Source: Kribbella italica
Lineage (GTDB): Bacteria > Actinomycetota > Actinomycetes > Propionibacteriales > Kribbellaceae
NCBI RefSeq assembly: GCF_014205135.1
Contig: NZ_JACHMY010000001.1
Span: 62,001 to 126,000, forward strand
Reading direction: 5' to 3'
Length of the DNA stretch: 64,000 nt
Shown here: piece by piece, positions 8,957 to 18,700 of the stretch
How the letters are laid out: each line of letters begins with the position of its first letter
How positions within the stretch are numbered: position 1 is the stretch's first letter
Made by a program: the position numbers and the translations under genes
Notes under the pieces: generated by a model
Database searches by the model: none
Seen by the model: only the letters and a program-made list of their open reading frames with translations
Told to the model about the DNA's origin: nothing

Positions 8957-9071
8957 GCAGGGGGTGCGGGTGGCGAAGCCCCCGCAACGCGGCAAGCGAA
9001 GCGCAGCCGCACAAAATGCCGAAGGCGACCCGGTCCGCGCTTTCCGCGGACATGGGTCGCCTTCGCCTGAG

Positions 9072-9144
9072 GGTGAGTAACGGGACTTGAACCCGCGGCC
9101 CCCTGGACCACAACCAGGTGCTCTACCAGCTGAGCTATACCCAC
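9072..9144 (-). tRNA. tRNA-His (GTG anticodon)
   Basis: On the minus strand the acceptor GTGGGTA pairs with TACTCAC (one G-U). The D-arm contains TAGCTCAGCTGGTAGAGC, the anticodon stem-loop CTGGTTGTGGTCCAG gives anticodon GTG, and the T-arm is GCGGGTTCAAGTCCCGT. The base before the acceptor (9145) reads G on this strand, matching the extra G-1 of tRNA-His. CCA is not encoded. Confidence 0.96.
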
Positions 9145-9148
9145 CATT

Positions 9149-9165
9149 GCCGCCCTGACTGCGGC
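9149..9165 (-). terminator. Small GC hairpin between orn and tRNA-His
   Basis: GCCGC (9149-9153) and GCGGC (9161-9165) form a short stem downstream of the oligoribonuclease gene and just before the tRNA. There is no T-run, so this is a weak terminator or processing-site candidate. Confidence 0.3.
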
Positions 9166-9190
9166 GGCTCGGTAATCATAGCGACGTTGG

Positions 9191-9799
9191 TCAGTTGTCG
9201 GAAATCGGGGTGGTGACCAGGCTGGCGGCGGCGCGGGCGGTGTCGGAGTCGGGGCCGGGCTGGGGGACGAAGACGGTCTGGCGGTAGTAGCGCAGCTCGG
9301 AGATCGACTCGGTGATGTCGGCCAGGGCGCGGTGGTTTCCGGTCTTGGCGGGGGTGGCGTAGTAGACGCGCGGGTACCACCGGCGGACGAGTTCCTTGAT
9401 GGAGCTGACGTCGACGTTGCGGTAGTGCAGGTGGGCTTCGACCTTGGGCATGTCGCGGACCAGGAAGGTGCGGTCGGTGCCGACGGAGTTGCCGGCCAGG
9501 GCGGCCTTGCGGGGTTCCTTGACGTAGCCGCTGATGAAGTCGAGCACCTGCTGCTCGGCGTCGGCGAGCGGGATGCCGGCGGGCAGTTCCTCGAGCAGGC
9601 CGGAGGCGGTGTGCATGTCGCGGACGAAGTCGCCCATCTGCTCCAGCGCCTGCGGGGGCGGGGCGATCACGAGGTCGATGCCGTCGCCGAGGACGTTGAG
9701 TTCGTAGTCGGTGACGAGTACGGCGACCTCGATCAAGGCATCGTTCACCAGGTCGAGGCCGGTCATCTCGCAGTCGATCCACACCAGCCGGTCATTCAT
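9191..9799 (-). CDS. orn: Oligoribonuclease
   Basis: 3'-5' exoribonuclease of the DEDDh family (202 residues) that degrades 2-5 nt RNAs at the end of mRNA turnover. The first catalytic motif is [12 protein letters not shown], then [18 protein letters not shown], the central [10 protein letters not shown] with the second aspartate, and [11 protein letters not shown] with the last histidine and aspartate. The ATG at 9799 is preferred, with AAGGTGAG 6 bases upstream; a GTG two codons earlier is possible. The tRNA-His gene lies 47 bases downstream on the same strand. Confidence 0.95.
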   Translation of the reverse strand: MNDRLVWIDCEMTGLDLVNDALIEVAVLVTDYELNVLGDGIDLVIAPPPQALEQMGDFVRDMHTASGLLEELPAGIPLADAEQQVLDFISGYVKEPRKAALAGNSVGTDRTFLVRDMPKVEAHLHYRNVDVSSIKELVRRWYPRVYYATPAKTGNHRALADITESISELRYYRQTVFVPQPGPDSDTARAAASLVTTPISDN

Positions 9800-9890
9800 G
9801 GGCACTCACCTTACGGCGCGTCCGTGGCGAGGTCGCGCCCGGCAGCCGAATTACCGGGCGTGGCGGGGTCGGCTGTACGGCGTACGGAGG

Positions 9891-10805
9891 TCAGCTGGGT
9901 GCGTGGCCGACGTGGATGCTGCGGGCGGACAGCGAGGCCAGGTCGGTCCGCCGGCCGAGGAAGTGCGGGCTGTCCGGGTCGAGCAGTTGGTGCCAGACGG
10001 AGAGGTCTGTGGTGGACAGGAACACTTCTTCGGACGCATGGCCGTGGCCGTGCCCGGTGGGCTCGGAGGCAGCTGGGTCGAGGCGGGCGACGCGGTGGCG
10101 GAGTTGGTCGATGACCTGGTCGCGGTCGGCGTCCGACAGTGGGACGGGTTTCTCGGTGAGGACCGTGCGAGTGGTGACGGCGGTCAGGCCGGCGCATTGG
10201 AGGGCGTCGGTCCAGCCGTACGGCATGGGGACCGAGCCGGGGATGCCCTCGCGCATGGCGGCGAACCAGCGGTCCTGAGCAGCGTCGAGGCGTAGCTCGA
10301 GACCGGGCTCGCCGAGGCCGAGATCCCAGGGGAGCATGCGGGTTGGCAGGCCGCCTTCGGCGAGTGCAAGCCGGCCGCCGGAGGCGAGGAGCGATGCGAG
10401 CGCCGCGACAGCCGCCTGCTGGTCGGCCGCGTGGTGGACGGAGGCGGATGCCCAGATGAGGTCGGCATGTGGGGAAGCGGAGGAGGCGGCGGCAGCGGTG
10501 GCGATCGCCGCGCGGAGCGGTTCGGGGCCGTCGTCCATCGAGACCAGTTCGCAGCGGACCAGGCCGGCGGTGTGTTTGCGGGCCTGCTGGAGGACCTCCT
10601 CGTCGGCGTCGAGGGCGACGACCGTGGCTTCCGGTACGGCGGTCGCCAGAGCCATGGCCATGCCGCCGCCTCCGCAGCCGACGTCGACGATCAGCCGGTC
10701 GGTCGGGCGGACCAGGTCGGTGGCGGCGAGGGCGTTCCAGCCGGCCTCGTCGGTCGCGGTCTTGCGCAGGTGCTCGGCGTGAGCGGCCCAGTCGATCTCG
10801 GTCAT
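9891..10805 (-). CDS. Class I SAM-dependent methyltransferase
   Basis: 304-residue cytoplasmic methyltransferase. SAM motif I is LIVDVGCGGGGMAMAL near residue 40, followed by ATVVALDADEEVL (motif II acidic residue) and a typical DLIWASASVHHA motif. Start MTEIDW at 10805. A C-terminal stretch has a short His/Gly run (GHGHGH). It is divergent from the GNAT gene. Substrate unknown. Confidence 0.82.
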   Translation of the reverse strand: MTEIDWAAHAEHLRKTATDEAGWNALAATDLVRPTDRLIVDVGCGGGGMAMALATAVPEATVVALDADEEVLQQARKHTAGLVRCELVSMDDGPEPLRAAIATAAAASSASPHADLIWASASVHHAADQQAAVAALASLLASGGRLALAEGGLPTRMLPWDLGLGEPGLELRLDAAQDRWFAAMREGIPGSVPMPYGWTDALQCAGLTAVTTRTVLTEKPVPLSDADRDQVIDQLRHRVARLDPAASEPTGHGHGHASEEVFLSTTDLSVWHQLLDPDSPHFLGRRTDLASLSARSIHVGHAPS

Positions 10806-10852
10806 GCGGCCAGTGTCGCGGATCACGCGCGTCGGCGTCGTACGGTGTGCGG

Positions 10853-11335
10853 ATGATCGCGACGAAGTTCTCGACCGAGCGGCTGGAGCTGCTGCCGCTG
10901 GCCGTCGAGTACGCCGAGGAGATGGCGGCGGTGCTGGCGGCGCCGGAGCTGTACGGGTTCACCGGAGGTGAGCCGCCGTCGGTGGAGCAGTTGACGCAGC
11001 GCTACCAGAAGCAGACGGCAGGTCCGGGGCGGCCTGGTGAGTACTGGCTGAACTGGGTGATCAGCCTGGACGGCGTACTGGTCGGCTACGTGCAGGCGAC
11101 GGTGATCGGCGCCGAAGCGGAGATCGCGTGGGTCGTCGGCGCGGACTGGCAGGGCCGGGGAATCGCGCGGGAGGCGGCGATCGGCCTCACCGAGTGGCTG
11201 CGGAAGCAGGGAACTGAGCGACTGGTGGCTCAGGTGCACCCGGAGCACGTCGCGTCGGCGAAGGTGGCCGCGGCCGCCGGGCTCGAGGCGACCGGCGAGC
11301 TGGACGACGACGGGGAAGAACGCTGGCAAGGCTGA
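10853..11335 (+). CDS. GNAT family N-acetyltransferase
   Basis: 160-residue acetyltransferase of the RimJ/RimL-like branch. Motif A (acetyl-CoA pyrophosphate loop) is DWQGRGIAREAAIGL, preceded by the beta-4 strand AEIAWVVGA, and the terminal HPEHVASAKVAAAAGL is characteristic. It starts 47 bases from the divergent methyltransferase. The acceptor is not predictable. Confidence 0.88.
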   Translation: MIATKFSTERLELLPLAVEYAEEMAAVLAAPELYGFTGGEPPSVEQLTQRYQKQTAGPGRPGEYWLNWVISLDGVLVGYVQATVIGAEAEIAWVVGADWQGRGIAREAAIGLTEWLRKQGTERLVAQVHPEHVASAKVAAAAGLEATGELDDDGEERWQG

Positions 11336-11353
11336 ACCACGCCGTACCAACGG

Positions 11354-11389
11354 AACAGGCCCGCACCGACGAGTCGGGGCGAGCCTGTT
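11354..11389. terminator. Bidirectional terminator hairpin
   Basis: AACAGGC (11354-11360) pairs with GCCTGTT (11383-11389), with an inner CCGA/TCGG stem, between the converging GNAT and cold-shock genes. It could serve both. Confidence 0.6.
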
Positions 11390-11402
11390 ACGCGCTTGGG
11401 GT

Positions 11403-11606
11403 TCAGACCGGGCGGACGTTCTCCGCCTGCGGGCCCTTCGGGCCCTGGGCCAGGTCGAACTCGACCTTCTGGTTCTCGTCGAGGGTCCGGAAGCCGTCCG
11501 TCGCGATCGCCGAGTAGTGCACGAACACGTCGGCGCCGCCGCCGTCCTGCGAGATGAAGCCGAAGCCCTTTTCGCCGTTGAACCACTTCACTGTTCCGCT
11601 AGCCAT
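11403..11606 (-). CDS. Cold-shock protein (CspA family)
   Basis: 67-residue nucleic-acid chaperone with an OB fold. RNP1 is KGFGFI and RNP2 is VFVHYSAI, with the family opening [25 protein letters not shown] lies 6 bases before the ATG at 11606. The upstream 180 bases have no gene and are a likely long 5' leader, as in other csp genes, including the stretch near 11700-11740 (CGCCCTGCGGATCACAACC). Confidence 0.96.
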   Translation of the reverse strand: MASGTVKWFNGEKGFGFISQDGGGADVFVHYSAIATDGFRTLDENQKVEFDLAQGPKGPQAENVRPV

Positions 11607-11874
11607 GATCTGCTCCTTTGGTGGGGCGGGTATCAGGTCCGACGGTTGCCGGCACCTGGGTTGCCGAACGAGCCCTCCCACCCGGACCGTGGCCCGGAAA
11701 TGGAAAAACGCCCTGCGGATCACAACCTCCGCGGGCGTTTCAAGAACGAACGTGGAACTGCAAAACTGCAACCGACGGAAACGGTAGCACGAAATCACTG
11801 CGAGTACAGAGAGTGCCGCCGCCGCGTCCGGGGGATCCCGAATTCCCCCGGACGGCGCAGGTCTGGCACCCGGT

Positions 11875-12672
11875 TCAGCGGGCGTGGTCGACGGCCCAGG
11901 CCAGCGCGTCGTCGGCGATCGTCTCCCAGCCGGGCTCGGCCGGCATCAGGTGCGAGCGACCCGGGTAGACCTTCAGTTCCGTGACGGTCTGGTCCGACTT
12001 GTAGTGCTTGTAGTTGGAGCGCTGGATCGCCGGCGGCATCAGGTGGTCCTCGCCGCCCGACATCAGCAGCAGGGGAGCGCGCCGGTCGTTGGCGTAGTCG
12101 ACCCAGGTGGCCTGCTTGCCGGGCCTGAAGTTGGCCAGCACGCTGTCCCACAGGATCCCGCCCGAGGCGGGGATGTGGTACCGCTCGTACAGCCGGCGCG
12201 ACTCCTCCTCGGAGAACGTGTTCGTGAACGCGTAGTGCCATTGCTCGTGGGTGTAGCCGATCGCCTTCTTCCGGTTCGCCGGGTTGTTCAGGACGGGGAA
12301 GGTCGCCTTCACCTGGTTCGGCGGGATCACCCGGACGCCCTCGGTCGGCGCGGAGTTGATCGCGACGCCGGCCGCGCCGTACCCGTGGTCGAGCAGGATC
12401 TGCACGAACGCGCCACCGGCGGAGTGCCCGATCAGGATCGGCGGGGTGTCCAGCGCGCCGATGACCTTCTCGTAGTGGGCGATGATCTCCGGCACGGTGA
12501 TGTCCCGGATCGGGGTCGAGTCGGCGTTCAGCGCCTCGACCTCCACCTCGTAGCCCGGGTACGCCGGGGCGATCACCGTGTAGCCGAGGCCCTCGTAGTG
12601 CGCGATCCAGTGTTCCCAGCTGCGCGGCGTGACCCAGAAACCGTGGACCAGGACGATCGTGTCGGGTGTCAT
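11875..12672 (-). CDS. Alpha/beta hydrolase
   Basis: 265-residue hydrolase of the esterase/haloperoxidase-like fold. The oxyanion-loop segment is [15 protein letters not shown], the nucleophile elbow is LIGHSAGG (GHSAG), the acid lies near [12 protein letters not shown] and the base histidine is in [11 protein letters not shown]. The start at 12672 has AGGAGG 9 bases upstream. It is divergent from a GlxA-type regulator 122 bases away, which probably controls it. Substrate unknown. Confidence 0.87.
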   Translation of the reverse strand: MTPDTIVLVHGFWVTPRSWEHWIAHYEGLGYTVIAPAYPGYEVEVEALNADSTPIRDITVPEIIAHYEKVIGALDTPPILIGHSAGGAFVQILLDHGYGAAGVAINSAPTEGVRVIPPNQVKATFPVLNNPANRKKAIGYTHEQWHYAFTNTFSEEESRRLYERYHIPASGGILWDSVLANFRPGKQATWVDYANDRRAPLLLMSGGEDHLMPPAIQRSNYKHYKSDQTVTELKVYPGRSHLMPAEPGWETIADDALAWAVDHAR

Positions 12673-12793
12673 CTGTCTGTCCTCCTGAGAAGTGCTGCGG
12701 TCGATGACTCCAGTCTTCGTCCACAGGCCCCCCGCGCACGCCCCGATCCGGGCCATACTTGCCCCAGATCAGGACACCCGAAAGGGGGCCGAG

Positions 12794-13750
12794 ATGGCCG
12801 ACAGGCACCGGGTCGCGATCGCGGTGCTCGGGGGGACGATGGCGCTCGACCTGGCCGTCGCCGTACAGGCGTTCGGGCGGCGCCCGACGATGTTCGACCG
12901 GATCCGCACCGAGCCGGAGTCCCCGTACGACGTGGTGCTGTGCGGGCGGACCGGCGTACCGACCTTCGGTGAGCTGCTCCCGATGGCCGAGCTGGCCACC
13001 GCGGACACCGTCGTCATTCCCGGCGTCGACGACCCGCTCGCCGCCCGTGACCCCGAGACGCTGGAGGCGATCGCGTCGGCGGCCGGTGACGGCGCCCGGC
13101 TGATCTCGCTCTGCGCGGGCGCGTTCGTCCTCGGGTACGCCGGGGTCCTGGACGGGCATCGCGTCACCACGCACTGGGCGCTGGCCGACGACTTCCGCGC
13201 CGAGTTCCCACGGGTGGAGCTGGCCGAGCACGAGCTGTACGTCGACGACGGGCAGGTCCTCACGTCGGGCGGGATGCTCGCGGCGGCCGACCTGTGCCTG
13301 CACGTACTCCGGTCCGACCACGGCCAGTCGTACGCGAACGACATGTCCCGGCTGCTGGTCAGCCCGCCGCACCGCGCCGGCGGTCAGGCGCAGTACACGA
13401 AGATCATCGAGAAGCCGCTGACCGGCGGGCTCGCGCCCGTGCTGGCGTGGATGATCGAGCACCTCGACGAGCCGCTGTCCCTGCAGTACGTCGCGGACCA
13501 CGCGCACATGAGCACGCGGACGCTGGCGCGGCGTTTCCGGGCCGAGACCGGGCAGTCGCTGCTCGACTGGGTGGTGATGCGACGGGTCGAGAGAGCACGC
13601 GAGCTGCTGGAGGAGTCGGACCTGACCGTCACCCAGATCGCGTACGCCGCCGGCTTCGGCTCGACCGAGTCGCTGCGCCGGCACTTCCTGCTGAGCAGCG
13701 GGACCAGCCCGGGCGCGTACCGCGCGACCTTCAAGCTCGCGGCCGGGTAG
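12794..13750 (+). CDS. GlxA-type regulator: DJ-1/PfpI domain plus AraC HTH
   Basis: 318-residue regulator. The N-terminal DJ-1/PfpI-like sensor domain (about 5-170) has the elbow SLCAGAFVLGYAG with a cysteine at the nucleophile position. The C-terminal AraC/XylS DNA-binding region has two helix-turn-helix motifs (LQYVADHAHMSTRTLARRF and VTQIAYAAGFGSTESLRRHF). GAGATG is preceded by GGGGGCC. The stop abuts that of the MFS gene at 13751. The likely target is the divergent hydrolase. Confidence 0.9.
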   Translation: MADRHRVAIAVLGGTMALDLAVAVQAFGRRPTMFDRIRTEPESPYDVVLCGRTGVPTFGELLPMAELATADTVVIPGVDDPLAARDPETLEAIASAAGDGARLISLCAGAFVLGYAGVLDGHRVTTHWALADDFRAEFPRVELAEHELYVDDGQVLTSGGMLAAADLCLHVLRSDHGQSYANDMSRLLVSPPHRAGGQAQYTKIIEKPLTGGLAPVLAWMIEHLDEPLSLQYVADHAHMSTRTLARRFRAETGQSLLDWVVMRRVERARELLEESDLTVTQIAYAAGFGSTESLRRHFLLSSGTSPGAYRATFKLAAG

Positions 13751-15193
13751 CTACCAGGAGCCGCGGTGGTCCGGCACCATGAACGCGAACGGGATGATCA
13801 GCACCAGCACCGCCGCGAACACGATGAAGCTGTGCGCCTGCGCGACCCCCGGGTTGGCGGCGTGCGACAGGATCGCCGTGGTCACCGAGACCGCGATGAT
13901 CCCGCCCGACTGCCGGAACATCCCGCGCAGCCCGGCGATGGCGGAGATCTGGTCCGGCGCGAGCTGCAGCGACGCGTTGTTCGAGGCCGGGATCGACAAC
14001 CCCATCCCGATCCCTGTCACGGCGGCCGCCGCGGCCAGCCACGCGTACGGCGTGAGGCCGTGCGGCGCCAGCGACATGATCGTCATCCCGCCCGCGACCA
14101 GCAGGAACCCGCCGATCATCGGCGCGCGGTAGCCCGTACGGCGCAACGCGAACACGGCCAGCCCGGCCACGCAGATCATCCCGACAGCCCTTGCCGTGAG
14201 CAACGTTCCGGCCTCGAGCGGCTGGATCCCGTAGCGGGCCTCGGCGTACAGGGGGACGAGCGCGCCGAAGCCGAGTACGGCGGCGCCGTACAGGAGGTTG
14301 ATCGCGTTCATCACGCCGAAGCCGCGGCCGCGCAGCAGCCGGACCGGGATGAACGGGTCGGCGGCGCGGTTGGCGTGCCGGACGAAGAGGATCCCGAAGA
14401 CGAGGGCGAGCACCTCGCTGGCGATGAACAGCGGGTCCGACGGCGACGCGCCGCCACTGCCGAGCGAGCTGATCCCGTACATGCCGAGCAGGATCGTCAG
14501 CGCGAGCAGAGCCGCGCCGACCAGGTCGATCCGGGCCGCCTTCTTCGGCGCGCTGTGCGGGATGAACTTCCACGCCAGCAGGATCAGCAGGATCCCGGCC
14601 GGGACGTTGACCAGGAAGATCTCCCGCCACGACCAGTACGTGACGATCACGCCGCCGATGATCGGGCCGAGGATGCCGCCGATCGGGAAGATCGAGGTGA
14701 ACATGCCGACCGCGCGGTCGCGGTCGCGGCCGAACTGCTCGGCGACGATGCCGGTCGCGGTCGGCATGAAGGCGCCGCCGCCGATCGCCTGGAACGCGCG
14801 GAACACGACCAGCAGGTAGATGTTGTCGGCCAGACTGCAGGCCAGCGAGGCGACGGTGAACAGGACGGCGGCGAGCAGGAAGATCTTCTTCCGGCCGAAC
14901 TGGTCGCCGAGCCGGCCGGCCACCGGCATCACCAGGATCTGGCCGAGCGCGTAGATGGTGATCGTCCAGCCGCTCCAGTTCAGCTGCGCGCCGAGGTCGC
15001 GCTGGATCGCGATCAGGGCGGTGGCCACGATGGTCTGGTCGATCGAGGCCATCAGCAGCGCGATCGAGACGATCGGGAAGACGATCCACCGCTTCGGCGA
15101 CGGCTCGTCCCCGCCGAGCGCGGGCCCGTCGACGACGGTGGTCGGCCCATCACTGGAAGGGCCGGCGGCGGCTGGGAGACTCTGGGGTTCCAT
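13751..15193 (-). CDS. MFS transporter, EmrB/QacA-like drug efflux
   Basis: 480-residue membrane protein with a hydrophilic N-terminal tail and about 12-14 hydrophobic helices. Motif A is GRLGDQFGRKKIFL between helices 2 and 3, and the antiporter motif C region FQAIGGGAFMPTATG is visible; a start motif DQTIVATAL in helix 1 is typical of the DHA2 family. It is divergent from a MarR regulator with a palindrome between them, the standard arrangement of a substrate-induced efflux pump. Confidence 0.9.
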   Translation of the reverse strand: MEPQSLPAAAGPSSDGPTTVVDGPALGGDEPSPKRWIVFPIVSIALLMASIDQTIVATALIAIQRDLGAQLNWSGWTITIYALGQILVMPVAGRLGDQFGRKKIFLLAAVLFTVASLACSLADNIYLLVVFRAFQAIGGGAFMPTATGIVAEQFGRDRDRAVGMFTSIFPIGGILGPIIGGVIVTYWSWREIFLVNVPAGILLILLAWKFIPHSAPKKAARIDLVGAALLALTILLGMYGISSLGSGGASPSDPLFIASEVLALVFGILFVRHANRAADPFIPVRLLRGRGFGVMNAINLLYGAAVLGFGALVPLYAEARYGIQPLEAGTLLTARAVGMICVAGLAVFALRRTGYRAPMIGGFLLVAGGMTIMSLAPHGLTPYAWLAAAAAVTGIGMGLSIPASNNASLQLAPDQISAIAGLRGMFRQSGGIIAVSVTTAILSHAANPGVAQAHSFIVFAAVLVLIIPFAFMVPDHRGSW

Positions 15194-15208
15194 CAGCAGT
15201 CAGAGTAC

Positions 15209-15228
15209 ATTGCTTGCCAGCAGGCAAT
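15209..15228. promoter_or_regulatory. MarR-type operator between efflux gene and regulator
   Basis: ATTGCTTGCCAGCAGGCAAT contains perfect inverted halves TTGCC-AGCA-GGCAA and outer ATTGC/GCAAT. It lies 13 bases from the MarR start and 16 from the pump start. Operator function is inferred; MarR sites commonly are 16-20-base palindromes of this kind. Confidence 0.65.
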
Positions 15229-15241
15229 AAAGGGGTAGCGG

Positions 15242-15679
15242 ATGTCCGACACCGAGACGTTGAACAAGCTGCGCGGCGTGATCTCGCGGCTCGCGCGGGA
15301 GCTCAACGCCACGGCCACCGACGAGGGCCTGACGCCGACCCAGGCGTCGGTGCTCGGGCTGATCGCGTTCCGGGGCCCGCTCGGCCTGACCGAACTGGCC
15401 CAGCTGGAGGGCCTGAACCCGACGATGGTCTCCCGCGTGATCGGCCGGCTGACCGAGCTCGGCCTGATCCAGCGCGACCCGAATCCGGCCGACCTGCGTG
15501 CCATCCAGGTCGAGGCCACCGCCCAGGGCCACGAGCTGCAGAAGCGCATCAAGCTGCTGCGCACCGAGGCGATCGGCAAGTGCCTCGACCAGCTCCCGGA
15601 GGAGTCCGCCCGCACGATCATCGACGCGTTGCCCGCGCTGGAGGAACTGGCCATCGCGCTGCGCTCGACGCACGGCTGA
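15242..15679 (+). CDS. MarR family transcriptional regulator
   Basis: 145-residue winged-helix dimer. Recognition helix region is GLTELAQLEGLNPTMVSRVI and the wing is LGLIQRDPNPADLRAI, with the conserved Asp-x-Arg of the wing tip. It probably represses the divergent pump and itself. Confidence 0.9.
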   Translation: MSDTETLNKLRGVISRLARELNATATDEGLTPTQASVLGLIAFRGPLGLTELAQLEGLNPTMVSRVIGRLTELGLIQRDPNPADLRAIQVEATAQGHELQKRIKLLRTEAIGKCLDQLPEESARTIIDALPALEELAIALRSTHG

Positions 15680-15755
15680 CCACCAGGGGTAGACACGACC
15701 GGCCTGGCCAGGGAACCCTGTACAACGTTGTAACCCCTGGACAGATGAGGCGTGC

Positions 15756-18700
15756 ATGAACCGTGAGGGCTCCCAGCGGAGAAGACGGACCGGACTGCTC
15801 GCGATGGCGATGGCAGTCATCGCGTCAGGAGTGGTCATGACCCCGGCCCAGGCCGCGCAGCCGGCCGCCGGCCTGACGGAAGTCACCGGGCAGCACACCG
15901 AAACCGTCACCTCGCCGGACGGGAAGCTGCGAGTCACGATCGGCAGCGAGAACGGCCGGCTCGTCTACAGCGTGCGGAGCCGGAGCAAGGTCCTCGTCGG
16001 CACGTCCGGACTCGGGCTCGACCTCGCGGGACGGCCCAGCCTGACGCAGGGCATGACGATCGAGTCGGTCGAACGGCGTACGGTCGACGAGACCTGGAAG
16101 CCCGTCTGGGGGACCTCGAGCCAGGTCAGGAACCACGCGAGCGAGCTCACCGTGCACGCCGTCCAGGCCGGTACGGGGTTCGAGCTCGACCTGGTCTTCC
16201 GGGTCTTCGACGACGGGGTCGGCTTCCGCTACCACTTCCCCGGCCAGCCCGGCCTCGACGACTACACCGTGACGGCCGAGAAGACCGAGTTCGCCCTCGA
16301 TCCCGCCGCGCGGAGCTGGTCGATCGCCGCGGGCACGGACTGGAACGCCGACGAGAAGCACTACCGCGACCTGCCGTTGTCCGGCGTCGCCACCGCGCAG
16401 ACGCCGATCACCGCGTCGCCGGCCGCCGACTCGTTCGTGGTGGTGCACGAGGCCGCGCTGATCGACTACCCGAGCATGACGCTGAAGGCGGTGCAGGGCC
16501 GGCCCGGCACGTTCGCCAGCGAGCTGATCTCCCTGCCGGACGGCACCAAGGCCAAGCTGGCCGGCGAGTTCTCGACGCCGTGGCGCACGCTGACGGTCGG
16601 GCAGCGCGCCGGCGATCTGGGCGAGTCGCACCTGATCGAGAACCTCAACGACCCGTGCAAGATCTGCACCGACACGTCCTGGATCAAGCCCGCGACGTAC
16701 GTCGGTGTCTGGTGGGAACTGCAGCGCCGCGACACCACCTGGTTCGCCGGGCCGAAGCACGGCGCGACCACCGCGCGGGTCAAGCAGTACATCGACCTGG
16801 CCAAGCGGGCGGGCGCCAAGTTCGTGCTGGCCGAGGGCTGGAACACCAACGCCGGTGGCCAGTGGGCCGGTCAGGACTTCCTCACGCCGCAGGCCGACTT
16901 CGACCTTCCCGAAGTCCTCCGGTACGCCGAGGCGAACGGCGTCGGCTACATCGCGCACAACGAGACCCGTGGCGACGTCGACTACTACGACGCGCACCTG
17001 GAGGAGATCTTCTCGACGTACGAGGAGCTCGGCATCCACGCGATCAAGACCGGCTACGCCACCAAGTTCCTGCTCGGCGGCGTGAACCGCAGCCACTACG
17101 ACCAGGAAGCAGTCCGCCACTACCAGCGCGCCGTCGACGCGGCCGCCCGGCACAAGATCACGGTCAACGCCCACGAGGCGATCAAGCCGACCGGCCTGGG
17201 CCGCACTTACCCGAACATGATGTCCGGCGAGGGCGTCGCCGGGATGGAGCAGCAGAACTACATGGGGGCCCAGGGCAACCCTCCGGCGCAGGCGACGATC
17301 CTGCCCTTCACCCGCTTCATGGGTGGGCCCGCCGACTACACGCCCGGCGTACTGAACGTGACCTGGGACCCGGCCCGCCTCGGGACCCGCGTGCAGACCA
17401 CGTCGGCCGCGCAGCTCGCGCTGTACCCGACGTTCTTCAGCCCGCTGCAGATGCTCGCGGACACGCCGGAGAACTACGCGGCCCATCCCGGATTCGCCTT
17501 CCTGAAGGACCTTCCGGCGAGCTGGGACGAGACGCGGGTCCTCGACAGCGTCATCGGGGACTACACCACGACGGCCCGGCGCAGCGGTTCCACCTGGTAC
17601 CTCGGTGCGATCACCGACGAGAACGACGGGGTGCTGCAGACGCCGCTGTCGTTCCTGCGGCGCGGCACGTTCGTGGCCGAGATCTACGCCGATGCCGAGG
17701 GGACGAGCTGGAAGGGTGACCCGCTGCCCGTCGAGATCAGCAAGGTGCTGGTCAACTCGTCGACCCGGTTGTCGATGGCGCTGGCCGGGGCCGGCGGCCA
17801 AGCGGTCAAGCTCAGGCCCGCGACCGCGACGGACCTGCGGACACTGTCCTGGTACGCCGGGCCGCGTGCGGGCTACGGCACGCCCACGACCGCGCTGGAC
17901 GCGGCGACCCAGCAGCTCAGCGTGAAGGTCCCGATCAGCAACTCGGGCAGCACCGTGGCCGGCTTCCCGGCGCAGGTGTTCATCGACGGTCGAGCCGTCG
18001 GACAGCCGCGCGATGTACGGGTCGCTGGTCGCGGGACGCGAACGGCCGAGTGGACGGTGCCTGCTTCCGCCGTACCGGATCGGGATTTCCTGGTGGCGGT
18101 GGGTGCGCCTGGTGGGCAGCGTGGTCGAGCGGTGCGAGTGGCTCAGCCGCGTTCGCTGCTGAAGCTCGTTCCTGAGCTGCGGCGGTCCGGCAAGTTGACG
18201 ACGTTCGCGATGGTGCGGCTCGAGGTCCCGCTGATCAAGGCGGAGGGCCAGCTACTGCGGGGTGACGTGAACGGCCGGCTGCTGGCTCTGCAGGAGGCGC
18301 GGCTGGCGCTGTACGGTCTGCCTGTTGCTGAGGTGAGTGCCGAGGCCCGTACGGCGATCGACGAGTTGCTGACCACTCGGCTCGGTGAGCCGCAGGGATT
18401 GTTGTCCTTGGCACTCAAGGTGCGGCAGGCGGCCGTGGACCCGGTGTTGTCGAGCCGGCTCCTTGCCGAGCTGAAGAGTGCGATCGCCGCGGCGGTCGTC
18501 GACGACCGGGCGGGGATGCAGGCGGCTGTCACCCGGTTCACCGCCCTGGTCGAGGCGGGGCCGATCGATCCCGCGGTGGCCGCGGAGCTGCTGGCGGCCG
18601 GTGGAGTGTTTGCCGCCGGCCCCCGAACGATCGAGGCGGAGTCCGCGGAGCTCGTCAGTGGCGCGTGCCGGCGTACTGATCACACGGGCTACACGGGCAC

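Noticed and set aside
15825-17801. Long 658-codon open frame on the minus strand opposite the GH97 gene
   Set aside because: Composition is Gly/Val/Arg/Asp-rich without any motif, and it is the mirror of a clear GH97 coding frame; high GC creates such frames.
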